Positions 1-10,331 of a stretch of 64,000 nucleotides of DNA are shown here, piece by piece (the stretch's first letter is position 1; the number at the start of each line of letters is the position of its first letter). The translations under genes and the position numbers were made by a program. The notes under the pieces are model-generated. The model had not been told where the DNA came from and searched no databases. It worked only from the letters and a program-made list of their open reading frames with translations. Origin of the DNA: Gammaproteobacteria bacterium (lineage in GTDB: Bacteria > Pseudomonadota > Gammaproteobacteria > Nitrococcales > Nitrococcaceae). The DNA lies in the NCBI GenBank assembly GCA_030433275.1, contig JAUILK010000010.1:19060-83059 (forward strand). Reading direction: 5' to 3'.

Positions 1-292
1 AGCAATTGATCGCCGTCACGGTTGACCATATTATCCAAGCCATACTGCATTCCCGACCATACCAAGGCGGTGTTGCGCGAAAACGCCAGCGCGGAGAAAA
101 TCATGGAAGCGATTTAGGTTGCTTGCAAGATGCGTGCGTGCGGCGCCTACCTACGCCCACTCTACCTTGCACTGGATACGGTGAGAAGGCGTACTTACCA
201 AGCAGCGCGGCTGCTCTGAGCGGGATCGAGACGCAAAGCGGCTGCCGGAGTTATTGGCACTAATAACACGCGGAGCAGTGTCTAACAGTGCA
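1..292. other. Left edge, no supported gene
   Basis: This stretch lies downstream of purA, which ends at 293. I see no full gene, tRNA or clear terminator. A short inverted repeat (GTTATT / AATAAC, six-base loop, near 251-268) has no T-run after it. On the plus strand one frame is open from the left edge to a TAG at 115-117 and could be the tail of a gene starting outside the window, but it is too short to identify. Confidence 0.4.
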
Positions 293-1600
<1,308 letters not shown>

Positions 1601-1874
1601 TCAGCTCGCTCCTCGAGCTACAGATCATTGCGTTACAAGATCTTCTTTCGATTTGGCAAGACAGGCTCGGTCGATTTAAGCCAAGCTTTTAAACTCTTTT
1701 CCCTGTCCAGACCGATCTCGCCCGCCTCTCGAACTAGCCTCAATGCTGGCTTGGGAAGGTGTGCTGCGCCCTGAGCGACAGCAAACAAACTCGCCAACGC
1801 TGGTTAAGTGAAGCAATCTCGGACGGGCTTCCCGAAAGACAACCGCCAAAAGCCCTGTACTGTACCACAAACGT

Positions 1875-3074
1875 TCAGGCCGGTTTCACCTGCCAACAGC
1901 CACCTAAATTGACCAGCTTGCGGTCGCAACCCAGCTCATACAGCTCAGCCTTGTCCCCTGGCAGTAACCAGATCACCCGTTCACCCGCCTGACGAAGCTT
2001 GCTCACCTCTGCCAGCAACGCCGCATCATCATCACAGGGCGCGGCAATAGCGAGCACCGATGTTTGCTGAGCGCGATCGCTAAGCGCGAACAGGGTCTTG
2101 AGATCGGCGCTGAACCCTGTTGCGGGCCGGGAACGCCCGAACACGCGGCCGATGTGATTATAGCGCCCCCCCCGCGCCACCTCATGGCTGTGCCCGGCAA
2201 CGAACGCGGCAAACACGACTCCCGTGTGGTACTGATAGCCACGCAGCTCACCTAGATCAAAATGCAGGGGCACGTCCGGCAACCAGCGTTGCAGAAGGTT
2301 CGCGATGCTGCGAAGTTCACGCAGCGCCTGCTGTACACCATCGTGCGCAGGCGTCAGATCGGCATTCGCCCGTTCCAAAACCTCGAGGCCACCATTGAGC
2401 TCCGGCAACGCCGCGAGCATATCGCGCAGTGACTCCGCCACATCGAACTCGCCAAGAACAGCTTCGATCTCCGCTCCGGCCTTGCGTTGCAAGGCATCCC
2501 ACAAGCGCATCTCTGCATCTGGACCCAACCCCGCCTGGGAAGTGAGGCCGCGAAAAATACCTACATGGCCGAGATCCAAATGTGGTTGCGCGACGCCGGA
2601 AATCCGCAGCGTCTCCAACATCAAGGCGATGATCTCGGCGTCACTTTCAAACCCAGCATGGCCATATAGTTCAGCGCCGATCTGCAGCGGGTTACGAGAA
2701 CTCCCCGGTCCCTCTAGTCGCGTCTGCAGCACCGTATCCAGATAGCACAAACGCACCGGGCAATCGCGCCGCAACTGGTGAGCATCAATGCGCGCGGCCT
2801 GCGGGGTGATATCGGCTCGCACACCCATCATCCGCCCGGTCAGCTGATCGGTGAGCTTGAAGGTCTGGAGATCGAGATCGTGCGCGGCGCCCGTGAGCAG
2901 TGCCTCCAAATATTCAATCGCCGGGGGCATGACCAACTCGTAACCCCAACGATAATAATAATCGAGCAACTCCCGACGCAGGCGTTCTAGAGCGAAGGCA
3001 TGGGGGGGAAGAATCTCATCCACCCCATCGGGCAACAGCCAACGGTTGACCTTGGCAAAATCATGCTCGGTCAC
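1875..3074 (-). CDS. hisZ: ATP phosphoribosyltransferase regulatory subunit HisZ
   Basis: HisZ is a catalytically dead histidyl-tRNA synthetase paralogue that activates short-form HisG, the first histidine biosynthesis enzyme. The class II synthetase-like core is visible (LLPDGVDEILPP near the N-terminus, GADIT-like motif VRADITPQAARIDAH, then YHTGVVFAAF and ARGGRYNHIGRVFGRSRPATGFS), but there is no anticodon-binding domain. The open frame continues to a TTG at 3092; I prefer GTG at 3074 because a TGGAG ribosome site lies about ten bases ahead and the length (399 residues) fits the family. Its position between purA and hflC is not the E. coli arrangement. Its presence predicts a short HisG elsewhere in the genome. 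Confidence 0.93.
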   Translation of the reverse strand: MTEHDFAKVNRWLLPDGVDEILPPHAFALERLRRELLDYYYRWGYELVMPPAIEYLEALLTGAAHDLDLQTFKLTDQLTGRMMGVRADITPQAARIDAHQLRRDCPVRLCYLDTVLQTRLEGPGSSRNPLQIGAELYGHAGFESDAEIIALMLETLRISGVAQPHLDLGHVGIFRGLTSQAGLGPDAEMRLWDALQRKAGAEIEAVLGEFDVAESLRDMLAALPELNGGLEVLERANADLTPAHDGVQQALRELRSIANLLQRWLPDVPLHFDLGELRGYQYHTGVVFAAFVAGHSHEVARGGRYNHIGRVFGRSRPATGFSADLKTLFALSDRAQQTSVLAIAAPCDDDAALLAEVSKLRQAGERVIWLLPGDKAELYELGCDRKLVNLGGCWQVKPA

Positions 3075-3098
3075 GGCGAAACGGCTCCACAAATCGAC

Positions 3099-3287
3099 TC
3101 AATGGCGCACCAGATACAACAGGATTACGCCGGCCAACATAGTCACCAAACCGGTGATCCGCAGCGTTCGATTGTTCTGCTGAACCATTTGAAACATCAT
3201 ACGCCGCAACAGATTGGGGCTGAGAAAAGGGAGAATCCCCTCGATGACCAGCACCAGTGCAACCGCAGTGATCAGCTCCTGCCCCAT
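3099..3287 (-). CDS. DUF2065 inner-membrane protein (YjeT-like)
   Basis: A 62-residue protein with two predicted membrane helices: LITAVALVLVIEGILPFLSP (about 5-24) and ITGLVTMLAGVILLYLVR (about 44-61). It belongs to the small YjeT/DUF2065 family, which in many gammaproteobacteria sits next to hflC, as here. Function is unknown; an accessory role with HflKC is only suggested by location. Starts at ATG. Confidence 0.88.
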   Translation of the reverse strand: MGQELITAVALVLVIEGILPFLSPNLLRRMMFQMVQQNNRTLRITGLVTMLAGVILLYLVRH

Positions 3288-3342
3288 TTGCCTTTTTATC
3301 CAGCTCTATATCATCTATAGGTAGGCAATGAGCCAACCCCAA

Positions 3343-4224
3343 TTACGGCTTTTTCTCGCCCAACTCGCCTAGCTCGAAATACCGGAAAAACTCGGCATTT
3401 GGCGACAGGACAAACAGATCGTCCTTACGATCAAAGGCCTTAGCATACGCCGCCAGGCTTCGATAGAACGAATAGAAATCCGGATGGCGGCTGTAGGTCT
3501 GAGCATAAATCTCCGCCGCCTTGGCATCGCCCTCGCCGCGAATCTTCTTCGCATCACGATGAGCATCGGCCAGGATGATCTGCCGACGCCGGTCCGCCTC
3601 CGCCCGTATGCGCTCGGCAGCCTCCTTACCTTCGGCTCGATATTGACGTGCCGCTCTTTCCCGCTCGGCGCTCATCCGTTGATATACCGAGTCGCTGACA
3701 TCTTCCGGCAGATCGACTCGTTTGATGCGCACATCGACCACCTCTACGCCAAGCGAGTCGGCTGCTTGATCAGTCTCGCGCTGCAAAATCCTCATAAGCT
3801 GAGCGCGATCACCGGAGACGACTTCGTTAATGGTACGCTTGCCGAATTCGCTGCGCAGACCGTTTCTCAAAATCTCTGATAGTCGCAGATTAGTGCGCTC
3901 CGGTTGACCCGCTACCGTAGTGTAGTACGCACCGACGTTTTCGATCCGCCACTTCACGAACGAATCGACGATCACGTTCTTTTTCTCCACCGTCATGAAT
4001 CGCTGCGGCTCCTCATCCAGTGTCTGGACGCGGGCATCGAACCTCTTGACGTTGTTGACAAGTGGCCACTGAAAATGAAGTCCCGGCGCGATAGCGGTGT
4101 CGATGATCTCGCCCAGACGAAACTTGACCGCCTTTTGCGCCTGGCCGACGGTATAAGTCCCAGCATACAAAAGTACCAGCGCGAGCAGGGCTACGAACAC
4201 GGTACCAGACATGAGCTTCTGCAT
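3343..4224 (-). CDS. hflC: HflC, SPFH-domain modulator of FtsH
   Basis: HflC with HflK forms the inner-membrane complex that encloses and restrains the FtsH protease on its periplasmic face. The 293-residue protein has an N-terminal membrane anchor (about residues 5-24), an SPFH/band-7 domain (about 25-200: DTAIAPGLHFQWPLVNNVKRFD, VDSFVKWRI), then a charged coiled-coil (ARQYRAEGKEAAERIRAEADR) and a family-typical tail with FYRSLAAYAKAF. Its ATG overlaps the hflK stop codon by one base (TAATG), so the pair is probably translationally coupled. Confidence 0.97.
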   Translation of the reverse strand: MQKLMSGTVFVALLALVLLYAGTYTVGQAQKAVKFRLGEIIDTAIAPGLHFQWPLVNNVKRFDARVQTLDEEPQRFMTVEKKNVIVDSFVKWRIENVGAYYTTVAGQPERTNLRLSEILRNGLRSEFGKRTINEVVSGDRAQLMRILQRETDQAADSLGVEVVDVRIKRVDLPEDVSDSVYQRMSAERERAARQYRAEGKEAAERIRAEADRRRQIILADAHRDAKKIRGEGDAKAAEIYAQTYSRHPDFYSFYRSLAAYAKAFDRKDDLFVLSPNAEFFRYFELGELGEKKP

Positions 4225-5456
4225 TAGCGAACCTCTCTCGAACGCGACCGACTGCCCTGCCGGCTGGCAGCCGCCTCGTTATCTTTGGCGGCGGATGGTA
4301 CCGCAGGCGCGGCCTTCGCCTCCGGCGAGCGCGTTCCAACCTTGCTCTGCCGACTGCGGGTATGCTCCAGCATGCGATCCAATGGCAGGTACATAAGCGG
4401 TTGGCCACCCTTCGTATCGCTCACTACCACCTTGCCGATCCTGGAGAACACCCCTTCCATTGCCTCTAGATAGAGCCGCTCGCGTGTGATTTCCGGCGCT
4501 TTGGCATATTCGCTGGCGATCTGACTGAAGCGGCTGGTGTCGCCCTCGGCTCGCGCGATCGTCTCGGCCCGGTACCCGGCTGCTTGTTCGCTGATTCGCG
4601 CCGCCTCGCCCTGAGCTTTGGGAAGGATGGCATTACGATAGCTTTGCGCTTGATTGATCAAGCGTTGTTCATCCTCGCGCGCCTTATTGACATCGGAAAA
4701 AGCGCTTTGGACCTGCTCGGGAGGCCGGATGTCCTGAATGGCTACAGTTACCACCTGCAGACCGAGCTCATAGCGCTCGATGATGCCCTCGATCATCGAC
4801 TGTGTCTCAGCGGCCACCTCCGCCCGCCCACGGGTCAGAACGAAATCCATATCGTGCTTGCCGATCACCTCGCGCAAGGCGCTCTCGGTGACGTCCTTCA
4901 GCGTCTGATCCGCATCGCTGAAGTTGAAGACGTATTTGGCCGGATCGGAAACATGATACTGAACGGCGAGCTGCACGTTGACGATATTCTCGTCCTCAGT
5001 AAGCATCAGCGCCTCACCGAGCACCGGTCGAGTGCGCCCAGGGCCGATAGCATCATAGCCGATCGTGAGCCGGCGCCGCTGCTCCACATTGACTCGAGCC
5101 ACCTGCTCGATCGGGTAGGGCAAATGCCAGTGAGGCCCCGGCAAAGTGGTGGCTGCATATTTCCCGAAGCGGGTCACCAATCCCCGCCAGCCCTGGTCAA
5201 CGATGTAGAAACCGGAGAGCAGCCAAATGATCGCCCCGAGTGCCAAAACGATGGCGATACCGATTACCCCACCCCCGCCGCGACGGGGCTCACCGCCACC
5301 TTCACCACCACCGCCGCGGTTATCGCTCCGGCGAAACAGCTGTTTGAAGCGTTCCTTGAGCTTGCGGACGAGTTCGTCGAGATCGGGTGGCCCTTGATCG
5401 TCGCGACGCCCCCCCCATGGATCTCGGTTTCCGCTCCCCGGATCGTTCCAGCTCAT
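4224..5456 (-). CDS. hflK: HflK, SPFH-domain modulator of FtsH
   Basis: Partner of HflC in the FtsH-controlling membrane complex. The product is 410 residues from the ATG at 5456 (MSWNDPGSGNRDPWG), chosen over an upstream in-frame start because HflK proteins begin with this Gly/Asp/Trp-rich leader. A glycine-rich stretch is followed by one membrane helix (about residues 64-86), the SPFH domain (VDQGWRGLVTRFGKY through IQDIRPPEQVQSAF) and a coiled-coil region (AQGEAARISEQAAGYRAE). The C-terminal tail is Ala/Lys/Arg-rich. A 216 bp gap with two strong hairpins separates it from hflX. Confidence 0.96.
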   Translation of the reverse strand: MSWNDPGSGNRDPWGGRRDDQGPPDLDELVRKLKERFKQLFRRSDNRGGGGEGGGEPRRGGGGVIGIAIVLALGAIIWLLSGFYIVDQGWRGLVTRFGKYAATTLPGPHWHLPYPIEQVARVNVEQRRRLTIGYDAIGPGRTRPVLGEALMLTEDENIVNVQLAVQYHVSDPAKYVFNFSDADQTLKDVTESALREVIGKHDMDFVLTRGRAEVAAETQSMIEGIIERYELGLQVVTVAIQDIRPPEQVQSAFSDVNKAREDEQRLINQAQSYRNAILPKAQGEAARISEQAAGYRAETIARAEGDTSRFSQIASEYAKAPEITRERLYLEAMEGVFSRIGKVVVSDTKGGQPLMYLPLDRMLEHTRSRQSKVGTRSPEAKAAPAVPSAAKDNEAAASRQGSRSRSREVR

Positions 5457-5530
5457 GTACCACTCCGTAGTTGCTTTACACACGCCCGACCCGACGGGCT
5501 GGCATCTTCTAGCTTAACTCGCAGGCAGCA

Positions 5531-5609
5531 AGCAGCCGGTCTCAACAGAGACCGAGCTGCTCTTTCCAAAATCATAGAAAGATTGAGGCTTATTGCCTCG
5601 GCAATAAGC
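5531..5609 (-). terminator. Two tandem stem-loops between hflX and hflK
   Basis: First hairpin: arms AGCAGCCGGTCTC (5531-5543) and GAGACCGAGCTGCT (5548-5561), loop AACA, 13 pairs with one bulged A. Second: arms GCTTATTGC (5588-5596) and GCAATAAGC (5601-5609), loop CTCG, nine perfect pairs. Transcription here is leftward, so the second is met first and is followed by a T-rich but interrupted run. They may attenuate or process the message between hflX and hflK. Confidence 0.5.
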
Positions 5610-5672
5610 ACCTCGGACACCGGGACAAGCTGCCTATGTTAAAGAGCCCGGCGTTGTCGTCGCAATATACGT

Positions 5673-6986
5673 TCAATAATCCGACGGCCATAGCTCGACG
5701 TTGGGCCCTTCCTGCCGACGCAACCGGGCCCATTCCCGTTGCGGCAGATCCACTTCCAACTCACAGATACCCTGCTCGCTGATATGCTCACAACGTACCT
5801 GACCAAGCGCATAGAGCCGAGCGCGCAGCCGACCCTCTGCGGGCGCGAGCCGGACTCGACCATGCACTCGCGCGAGGCCGATGCGTTCCGAGATCGCCGC
5901 TCTCAGCAACTCCGTGCCCTCGCCGGTCTGAGCCGAAACCCAGACGGCCGCGGCTTGACCGGTTTCGTCGCGCTCGAGTCGCGTCGAACCGCAGCTCAGA
6001 TCGGCCTTGTTGAAGACCAGAAGAGCGGGAATGTCGCCGGCACCAATGTCCGCCAAAACCCGCTCCACCTCCCACCGCCGCTGTTCGCGCAGAGGGTCAA
6101 CGGTATCGATCACGTGCAGCAGCAAATCCGCCTGAGCCACCTCCTCCAGCGTCGATCGGAAAGCGGCAACCAGCTGATGTGGGAGCTCGCGGATGAAACC
6201 GACCGTATCGGCGATGATGGCCTGCTCCGAGCCCGGCAGCTCAATACGACGCAGCGTCGTATCCAATGTCGCAAACAACAAGTCCGCCGCATACACGCGC
6301 GACACGGTCAACTGGTTGAACAGGGTGGATTTCCCGGCATTCGTATAGCCCACCAACGAGATCGTCACAAACTCGCGCTTGCGCCGGGCCTGCCGTCCCT
6401 GCTCACGCTGACGACGCACCTTGGCAAGCCGCTTTTCGAGCTGTTTGATACGCTGACCGAGTAGCCGCCGATCCAGTTCGAGCTGGGTCTCTCCGGGACC
6501 CCGCAAGCCGATACCACCTTTCTGGCGTTCCAGATGGCTCCATCCTCTAACCAAGCGGCTGGCGATATGGCGCAACTGAGCCAACTCCACCTGGAGTTTG
6601 CCTTCGTGAGAGTGCGCACGCAAAGCAAAAATATCCAGGATCAAACCGGTACGATCCAATACCCGAGTGCCGAGCGCCCGCTCCAGATTACGCTCCTGGA
6701 CCGGCGAGAGCCCGTGGTTAACCAAAATCAGGTTGGCCCCTGTCTCGTAAATCCGCTCGGCGAGCTCGTCCACCTTACCCTTACCGATAAAATAGCGCGG
6801 GTCAGGGGCCGCGCGACGGTTGACAAGCTTATCCACCACCACAGCACCGGCCGTTTCGGCCAGCGCGGCCAATTCCACAATAGCTTCGCCGATGTCGACA
6901 ACATTGTTGTCGAGCTGAACCAAAATGGCCCGTTCTCCCCCCTCCGGGCGGGCGAAGAGCCGGGACGGCGCTGCATCTATCTCCAT
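5673..6986 (-). CDS. hflX: Ribosome-associated GTPase HflX
   Basis: HflX binds ribosomes and splits stalled 70S particles under stress. The 437-residue protein has the HflX N-terminal domain with the glycine-rich segment GIGLRGPGETQLE (near residue 155), a coiled linker (KQLEKRLAKVRRQREQ), then the G domain: G1 GYTNAGKST (near 205), G3 DTVGFI, G4 FNKADL and G5 SAQTGEG. Starts at ATG; only 4 bp separate it from the hfq stop, so it is co-transcribed with hfq. Confidence 0.97.
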   Translation of the reverse strand: MEIDAAPSRLFARPEGGERAILVQLDNNVVDIGEAIVELAALAETAGAVVVDKLVNRRAAPDPRYFIGKGKVDELAERIYETGANLILVNHGLSPVQERNLERALGTRVLDRTGLILDIFALRAHSHEGKLQVELAQLRHIASRLVRGWSHLERQKGGIGLRGPGETQLELDRRLLGQRIKQLEKRLAKVRRQREQGRQARRKREFVTISLVGYTNAGKSTLFNQLTVSRVYAADLLFATLDTTLRRIELPGSEQAIIADTVGFIRELPHQLVAAFRSTLEEVAQADLLLHVIDTVDPLREQRRWEVERVLADIGAGDIPALLVFNKADLSCGSTRLERDETGQAAAVWVSAQTGEGTELLRAAISERIGLARVHGRVRLAPAEGRLRARLYALGQVRCEHISEQGICELEVDLPQREWARLRRQEGPNVELWPSDY

Positions 6987-6990
6987 CAGC

Positions 6991-7248
6991 TTAGTATTTG
7001 TTACCGATATCGTTGCTCGCGCGGTCGTCTACTTGGTGAGGCCTGATGTTACGCACCGGCACGATAGTGGAGATGGCATGCTTATAAACCATCTGACTGA
7101 CGCTGTTACGTAACAAAAGTACAAATTGATCGAATGACTCGATCTGGCCCTGCAATTTGATGCCGTTCACCAAATATATAGAAACTGGTACCTTTTCCTT
7201 GCGAAGGGCGTTGAGAAACGGCTCTTGAAGTGATTGCCCCTTGGCCAT
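6991..7248 (-). CDS. hfq: RNA chaperone Hfq
   Basis: Hexameric Sm-like chaperone that pairs small RNAs with mRNAs. The product is 85 residues, starting [20 protein letters not shown]. Sm1 ([20 protein letters not shown]) and Sm2 ([10 protein letters not shown], with the conserved YKHA) are intact. The C-terminal tail is short (about 17 residues), unlike the long enteric tail. The frame stays open upstream, but ATG at 7248 has an AGGAG site nine bases ahead and gives the expected N-terminus. It lies between miaA and hflX, the standard order. Confidence 0.98.
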   Translation of the reverse strand: MAKGQSLQEPFLNALRKEKVPVSIYLVNGIKLQGQIESFDQFVLLLRNSVSQMVYKHAISTIVPVRNIRPHQVDDRASNDIGNKY

Positions 7249-7380
7249 TCCAGTGACTCCTCGTGCACTTGGCAACTTGTTGTTATCCGGGCCCATCGCA
7301 GCATGCCCGCCGTCGCATCCTTGCCTGGACACCGTCACATCCGAACTTTTATGAGTTAGCATAGCAGTATTGGCTTGATT

Positions 7381-8322
7381 TTACCCTAAAGCAGTATCTA
7401 ACCTTTGTTTCAGTCTGGTCACGACACGTGCATATGGCCCATTCGTATCGAACCATTCCGCATCCTGCTCACGGCGTAGCCACGTGAGCTGGCGCTTGGC
7501 AAACTGTCGCGTTGCGCTAATCCCGCACGCAACCATCGTAGTGTAATCATAGCTCCCATCCAGATGGCACCATATCTGTCGGTATCCTACCGCTCGCATC
7601 GACGGCTTGCTTAAATCGAGATCGCCCCGGCGGCGTAGCTCGAATACTTCGTCCACAAAACCATTGTCCAGCATTTGTCGAAATCGCTCCGCGATGCGCC
7701 GATGGAGCACTTCCCGCACGGCGGGTACCATAACAAATTTGATCAATGGGAAAGGTAATTGTTCCAAGGCATGCCTACGGGTCAAATCACTCAGTGCCCG
7801 CCCTGTCAACTCGTACACTTCCAAAGCCCTTTGAATACGTTGTGCGTCATTAGGGTGCAAGCGGGCAGCTGTCTCGGCATCCACTCGCGCCAAGCGCTCA
7901 TGCAGCGCAGGCCAACCGGCACGCTGCGCCTCCCGCTCAAGGAAGGTTCGAAGCCGATGGTCGGCCGCTGGAAGGTCGGCCAACCCACCGGCCAAAGCAC
8001 GAAAATACAGCATGCTGCCGCCGACCAGCAGCGGAATGCGACGCCTAGCGTGAATCGCTTGGATCAAGGATAACGCCTCGTCACGAAATTCCGCCGCGGA
8101 ATAGCATTGAGCGGGGTCGCGAATATCGATCAACTGATGCGGGGCGACCGCCAGAGTCTCCGCAGAGGGTTTGGCGGTGCCAATGTTCATACCCCGATAA
8201 ACTAATGCCGAGTCGACACTAATGATCTCACAAGGCAGCGCTGCAACCAGTTCTACCGCCACCGCTGTTTTACCGGAGGCGGTCGGGCCCATGAGGAAGA
8301 CAACCGGCAGGGGAGTAGACAT
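7381..8322 (-). CDS. miaA: tRNA dimethylallyltransferase MiaA
   Basis: MiaA adds a dimethylallyl group to A37 of tRNAs reading UNN codons. The protein is 313 residues from ATG 8322. Walker A GPTASGKTAVA lies near residue 11, followed by the DSALVYRGMNIGTAKP and DIRDPAQCYSAAEF motifs and the tRNA-binding RAVGYRQIWCHLDG segment. A TTG at 8331 overlapping the mutL stop (TTGA) is an alternative start adding three residues. The 3' end lies 132 bp ahead of hfq, a region that in other gammaproteobacteria holds hfq promoters. Confidence 0.97.
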   Translation of the reverse strand: MSTPLPVVFLMGPTASGKTAVAVELVAALPCEIISVDSALVYRGMNIGTAKPSAETLAVAPHQLIDIRDPAQCYSAAEFRDEALSLIQAIHARRRIPLLVGGSMLYFRALAGGLADLPAADHRLRTFLEREAQRAGWPALHERLARVDAETAARLHPNDAQRIQRALEVYELTGRALSDLTRRHALEQLPFPLIKFVMVPAVREVLHRRIAERFRQMLDNGFVDEVFELRRRGDLDLSKPSMRAVGYRQIWCHLDGSYDYTTMVACGISATRQFAKRQLTWLRREQDAEWFDTNGPYARVVTRLKQRLDTALG

Positions 8323-8327
8323 ATCCG

Positions 8328-10214
8328 TCAACGACCACGCAGAAACAGCCGATCCAGCTCTGCCAAGGTAAGCCGCATCCAGGTCGGCCGACCGTGGTTA
8401 CATTGACCGATATTGCGGGTTCGCTCCATGTCGCGTAGCAGCGCATTCATCTCCGCAATCGTGAGTCGACGCTGCGCGCGCACCGAACCGTGGCACGCCA
8501 TGGTGGCTAGAAGTTGATTGATCATCGCTTCGAGTTGACCGCTCATCCCGTGCACCGCAAGACCACTCAGCACATCGCGCAACAAAGCCGTGACATCGAT
8601 CTGCCCAAGCAGCGCCGGGATGCGTCGCACGACCAACACATCCGGGGCGGCTCGATCAACCTCGAACTGCAAGCGTTTGAACAAGCCAGCGCAGTCCTCA
8701 ACCAAATCCGCTTCCGCCGGCGTCACACCAACCCGCAGTGGCACTAGCAACGCCTGGCCGGCAAGCCCCTCTCGATCGAGCTCGTCTTTGAGACGCTCGT
8801 AGACAATGCGCTCGTGAGCGGCATGCATATCCACCAGAATCAGTCCTGCGGCATCCTCCGATAGTACATAGACACCATGCAGCTGGGCCAACGCATAGCC
8901 CAGCGGCGGGATGGCTTCCTCGCTCTGCCCTACCGCTAGCGCCGGATGATGGGGTAATGCGTGCGATAGTAGTCGAGCCCCCCCCTCACTCCATTGCGTT
9001 TTTTCATCGTTGCCAATCGGCTCATCAGCGGCGGCATAAAGCCGTGTTGCCTCGACCATGGGAAACGCAATGGAAGACTGCCACGGCGATTGATAAGTTG
9101 ACCGGTTTTCCTGCACCAAGCTGGCGCAAGAACTCGTGGATGCGCGGCAGCGCCGATCTTCGGTAACACCACGGGGGTGTGCCAACGCCCGATGCAGCTG
9201 ATGAAACAGAAAATCATAGACCAGGCGCGACTCGCGAAAGCGCACTTCATATTTGCTCGGATGGACATTCACGTCCACCTCCGCCGGGTCCATCTCAAGG
9301 TAGAGAACATAAGCGGGATGCTTTTCCTTATAAAGAAGATCCGCATAAGCACGGCGGATGGCATGCCCGGCCAAACGATCCCGAATCATGCGTCCATTGA
9401 GATAGAGATACTGCAGGTCGGCCTGCGCCCTGGCCGCACTCGGCAGACCGATCCACCCACGCAGCTGCAATCCCGCCGCCTCCGCATCCAAAACGAGAGA
9501 CTGTCCAACAAACTCACGCCCCAACAGCTCCGCTAACCGCGCTTCCTGTTCAACGCTCGTGCGAGCCGGCACGAGCCGATAGTTACAACGACCATGGCAG
9601 TTCAGCTCGAATCCCACCTCGGGCCGACTCAGAGCGATTCGCTTGACCAGGGCCTGAATATGGCGCAACTCGGTCTGATCCGTGCGCAAAAACTTCCGTC
9701 TCGCCGGCGTATTGTGAAACAAATCACGCACAACCACCGATGTCCCTGGCGGATGCGCCGCCGGCGCCGCCTCACCGAGCAATTCCCCGCCGCTCAGTTC
9801 CAACCGCCAACCATGCTCCTCGTCACGGCAACGGGTAATGAGCGTCAAACGCGCCACCGAAGCAATACTCGGCAGGGCTTCACCCCGAAACCCGAGACTG
9901 GCGATGCGCTCCAGATCGATTAGCTCGCGAATCTTGCTGGTTGCGTGGCGGCTGACGGCCGAGCGTAAATCTTCGCGTCCCATGCCGATGCCATCGTCGC
10001 GAACGCGTATGAGTCGCTTGCCACCGCCCTCAACCACGATCTCGATCCGACCAGCATCGGCATCCAGCGCATTCTCCACCAATTCCTTTACAACCGCCGC
10101 CGGGCGTTCGATGACTTCGCCGGCCGCGATTTGATTGACGAGCTGGGGGGGCAGACGCCGGATCCGTATCTGAGGTAAGGGGGCATCGTCGTTTAATTGA
10201 TTCATGAGCGGCAT
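8328..10214 (-). CDS. mutL: DNA mismatch repair protein MutL, endonuclease type
   Basis: MutL links mismatch recognition by MutS to strand removal. The 628-residue protein has the GHKL ATPase N-terminal half: ENALDADAGRIEI, DDGIGM, TSKI and GFRGEALPSIASVA. The C-terminal half has DMHAAHERIVYE, which fits the metal-dependent nicking motif DQHAX2EX4E with Met at the second position, plus ACHGSVRA and CNHGRPT, the metal-binding motifs of such MutLs. Enteric MutL lacks this endonuclease site. Start could be ATG 10214 or 10205. The stop lies within a few bases of the miaA start. Confidence 0.97.
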   Translation of the reverse strand: MPLMNQLNDDAPLPQIRIRRLPPQLVNQIAAGEVIERPAAVVKELVENALDADAGRIEIVVEGGGKRLIRVRDDGIGMGREDLRSAVSRHATSKIRELIDLERIASLGFRGEALPSIASVARLTLITRCRDEEHGWRLELSGGELLGEAAPAAHPPGTSVVVRDLFHNTPARRKFLRTDQTELRHIQALVKRIALSRPEVGFELNCHGRCNYRLVPARTSVEQEARLAELLGREFVGQSLVLDAEAAGLQLRGWIGLPSAARAQADLQYLYLNGRMIRDRLAGHAIRRAYADLLYKEKHPAYVLYLEMDPAEVDVNVHPSKYEVRFRESRLVYDFLFHQLHRALAHPRGVTEDRRCRASTSSCASLVQENRSTYQSPWQSSIAFPMVEATRLYAAADEPIGNDEKTQWSEGGARLLSHALPHHPALAVGQSEEAIPPLGYALAQLHGVYVLSEDAAGLILVDMHAAHERIVYERLKDELDREGLAGQALLVPLRVGVTPAEADLVEDCAGLFKRLQFEVDRAAPDVLVVRRIPALLGQIDVTALLRDVLSGLAVHGMSGQLEAMINQLLATMACHGSVRAQRRLTIAEMNALLRDMERTRNIGQCNHGRPTWMRLTLAELDRLFLRGR

Positions 10215-10331
10215 TATGCCGAAGATCGGTGGGTCGGGTCAGCTCGCGAAATGGATTCCCGGCGTGGAGCGAATCACCTGCCTAAACGGCTCGATAAGAC
10301 ACCTGTGCACACCGGCACAAAAAGTGTTTCG

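Noticed and set aside
6..117. Short plus-strand open frames at the left edge, one ending in TAG at 115-117
   Set aside because: Too short to identify and cut by the window edge; no ribosome site or family match.
4584..5642. 352-codon open frame on the plus strand
   Set aside because: Lies antisense to hflK, has no recognisable motifs, and is expected by chance in GC-rich coding DNA.
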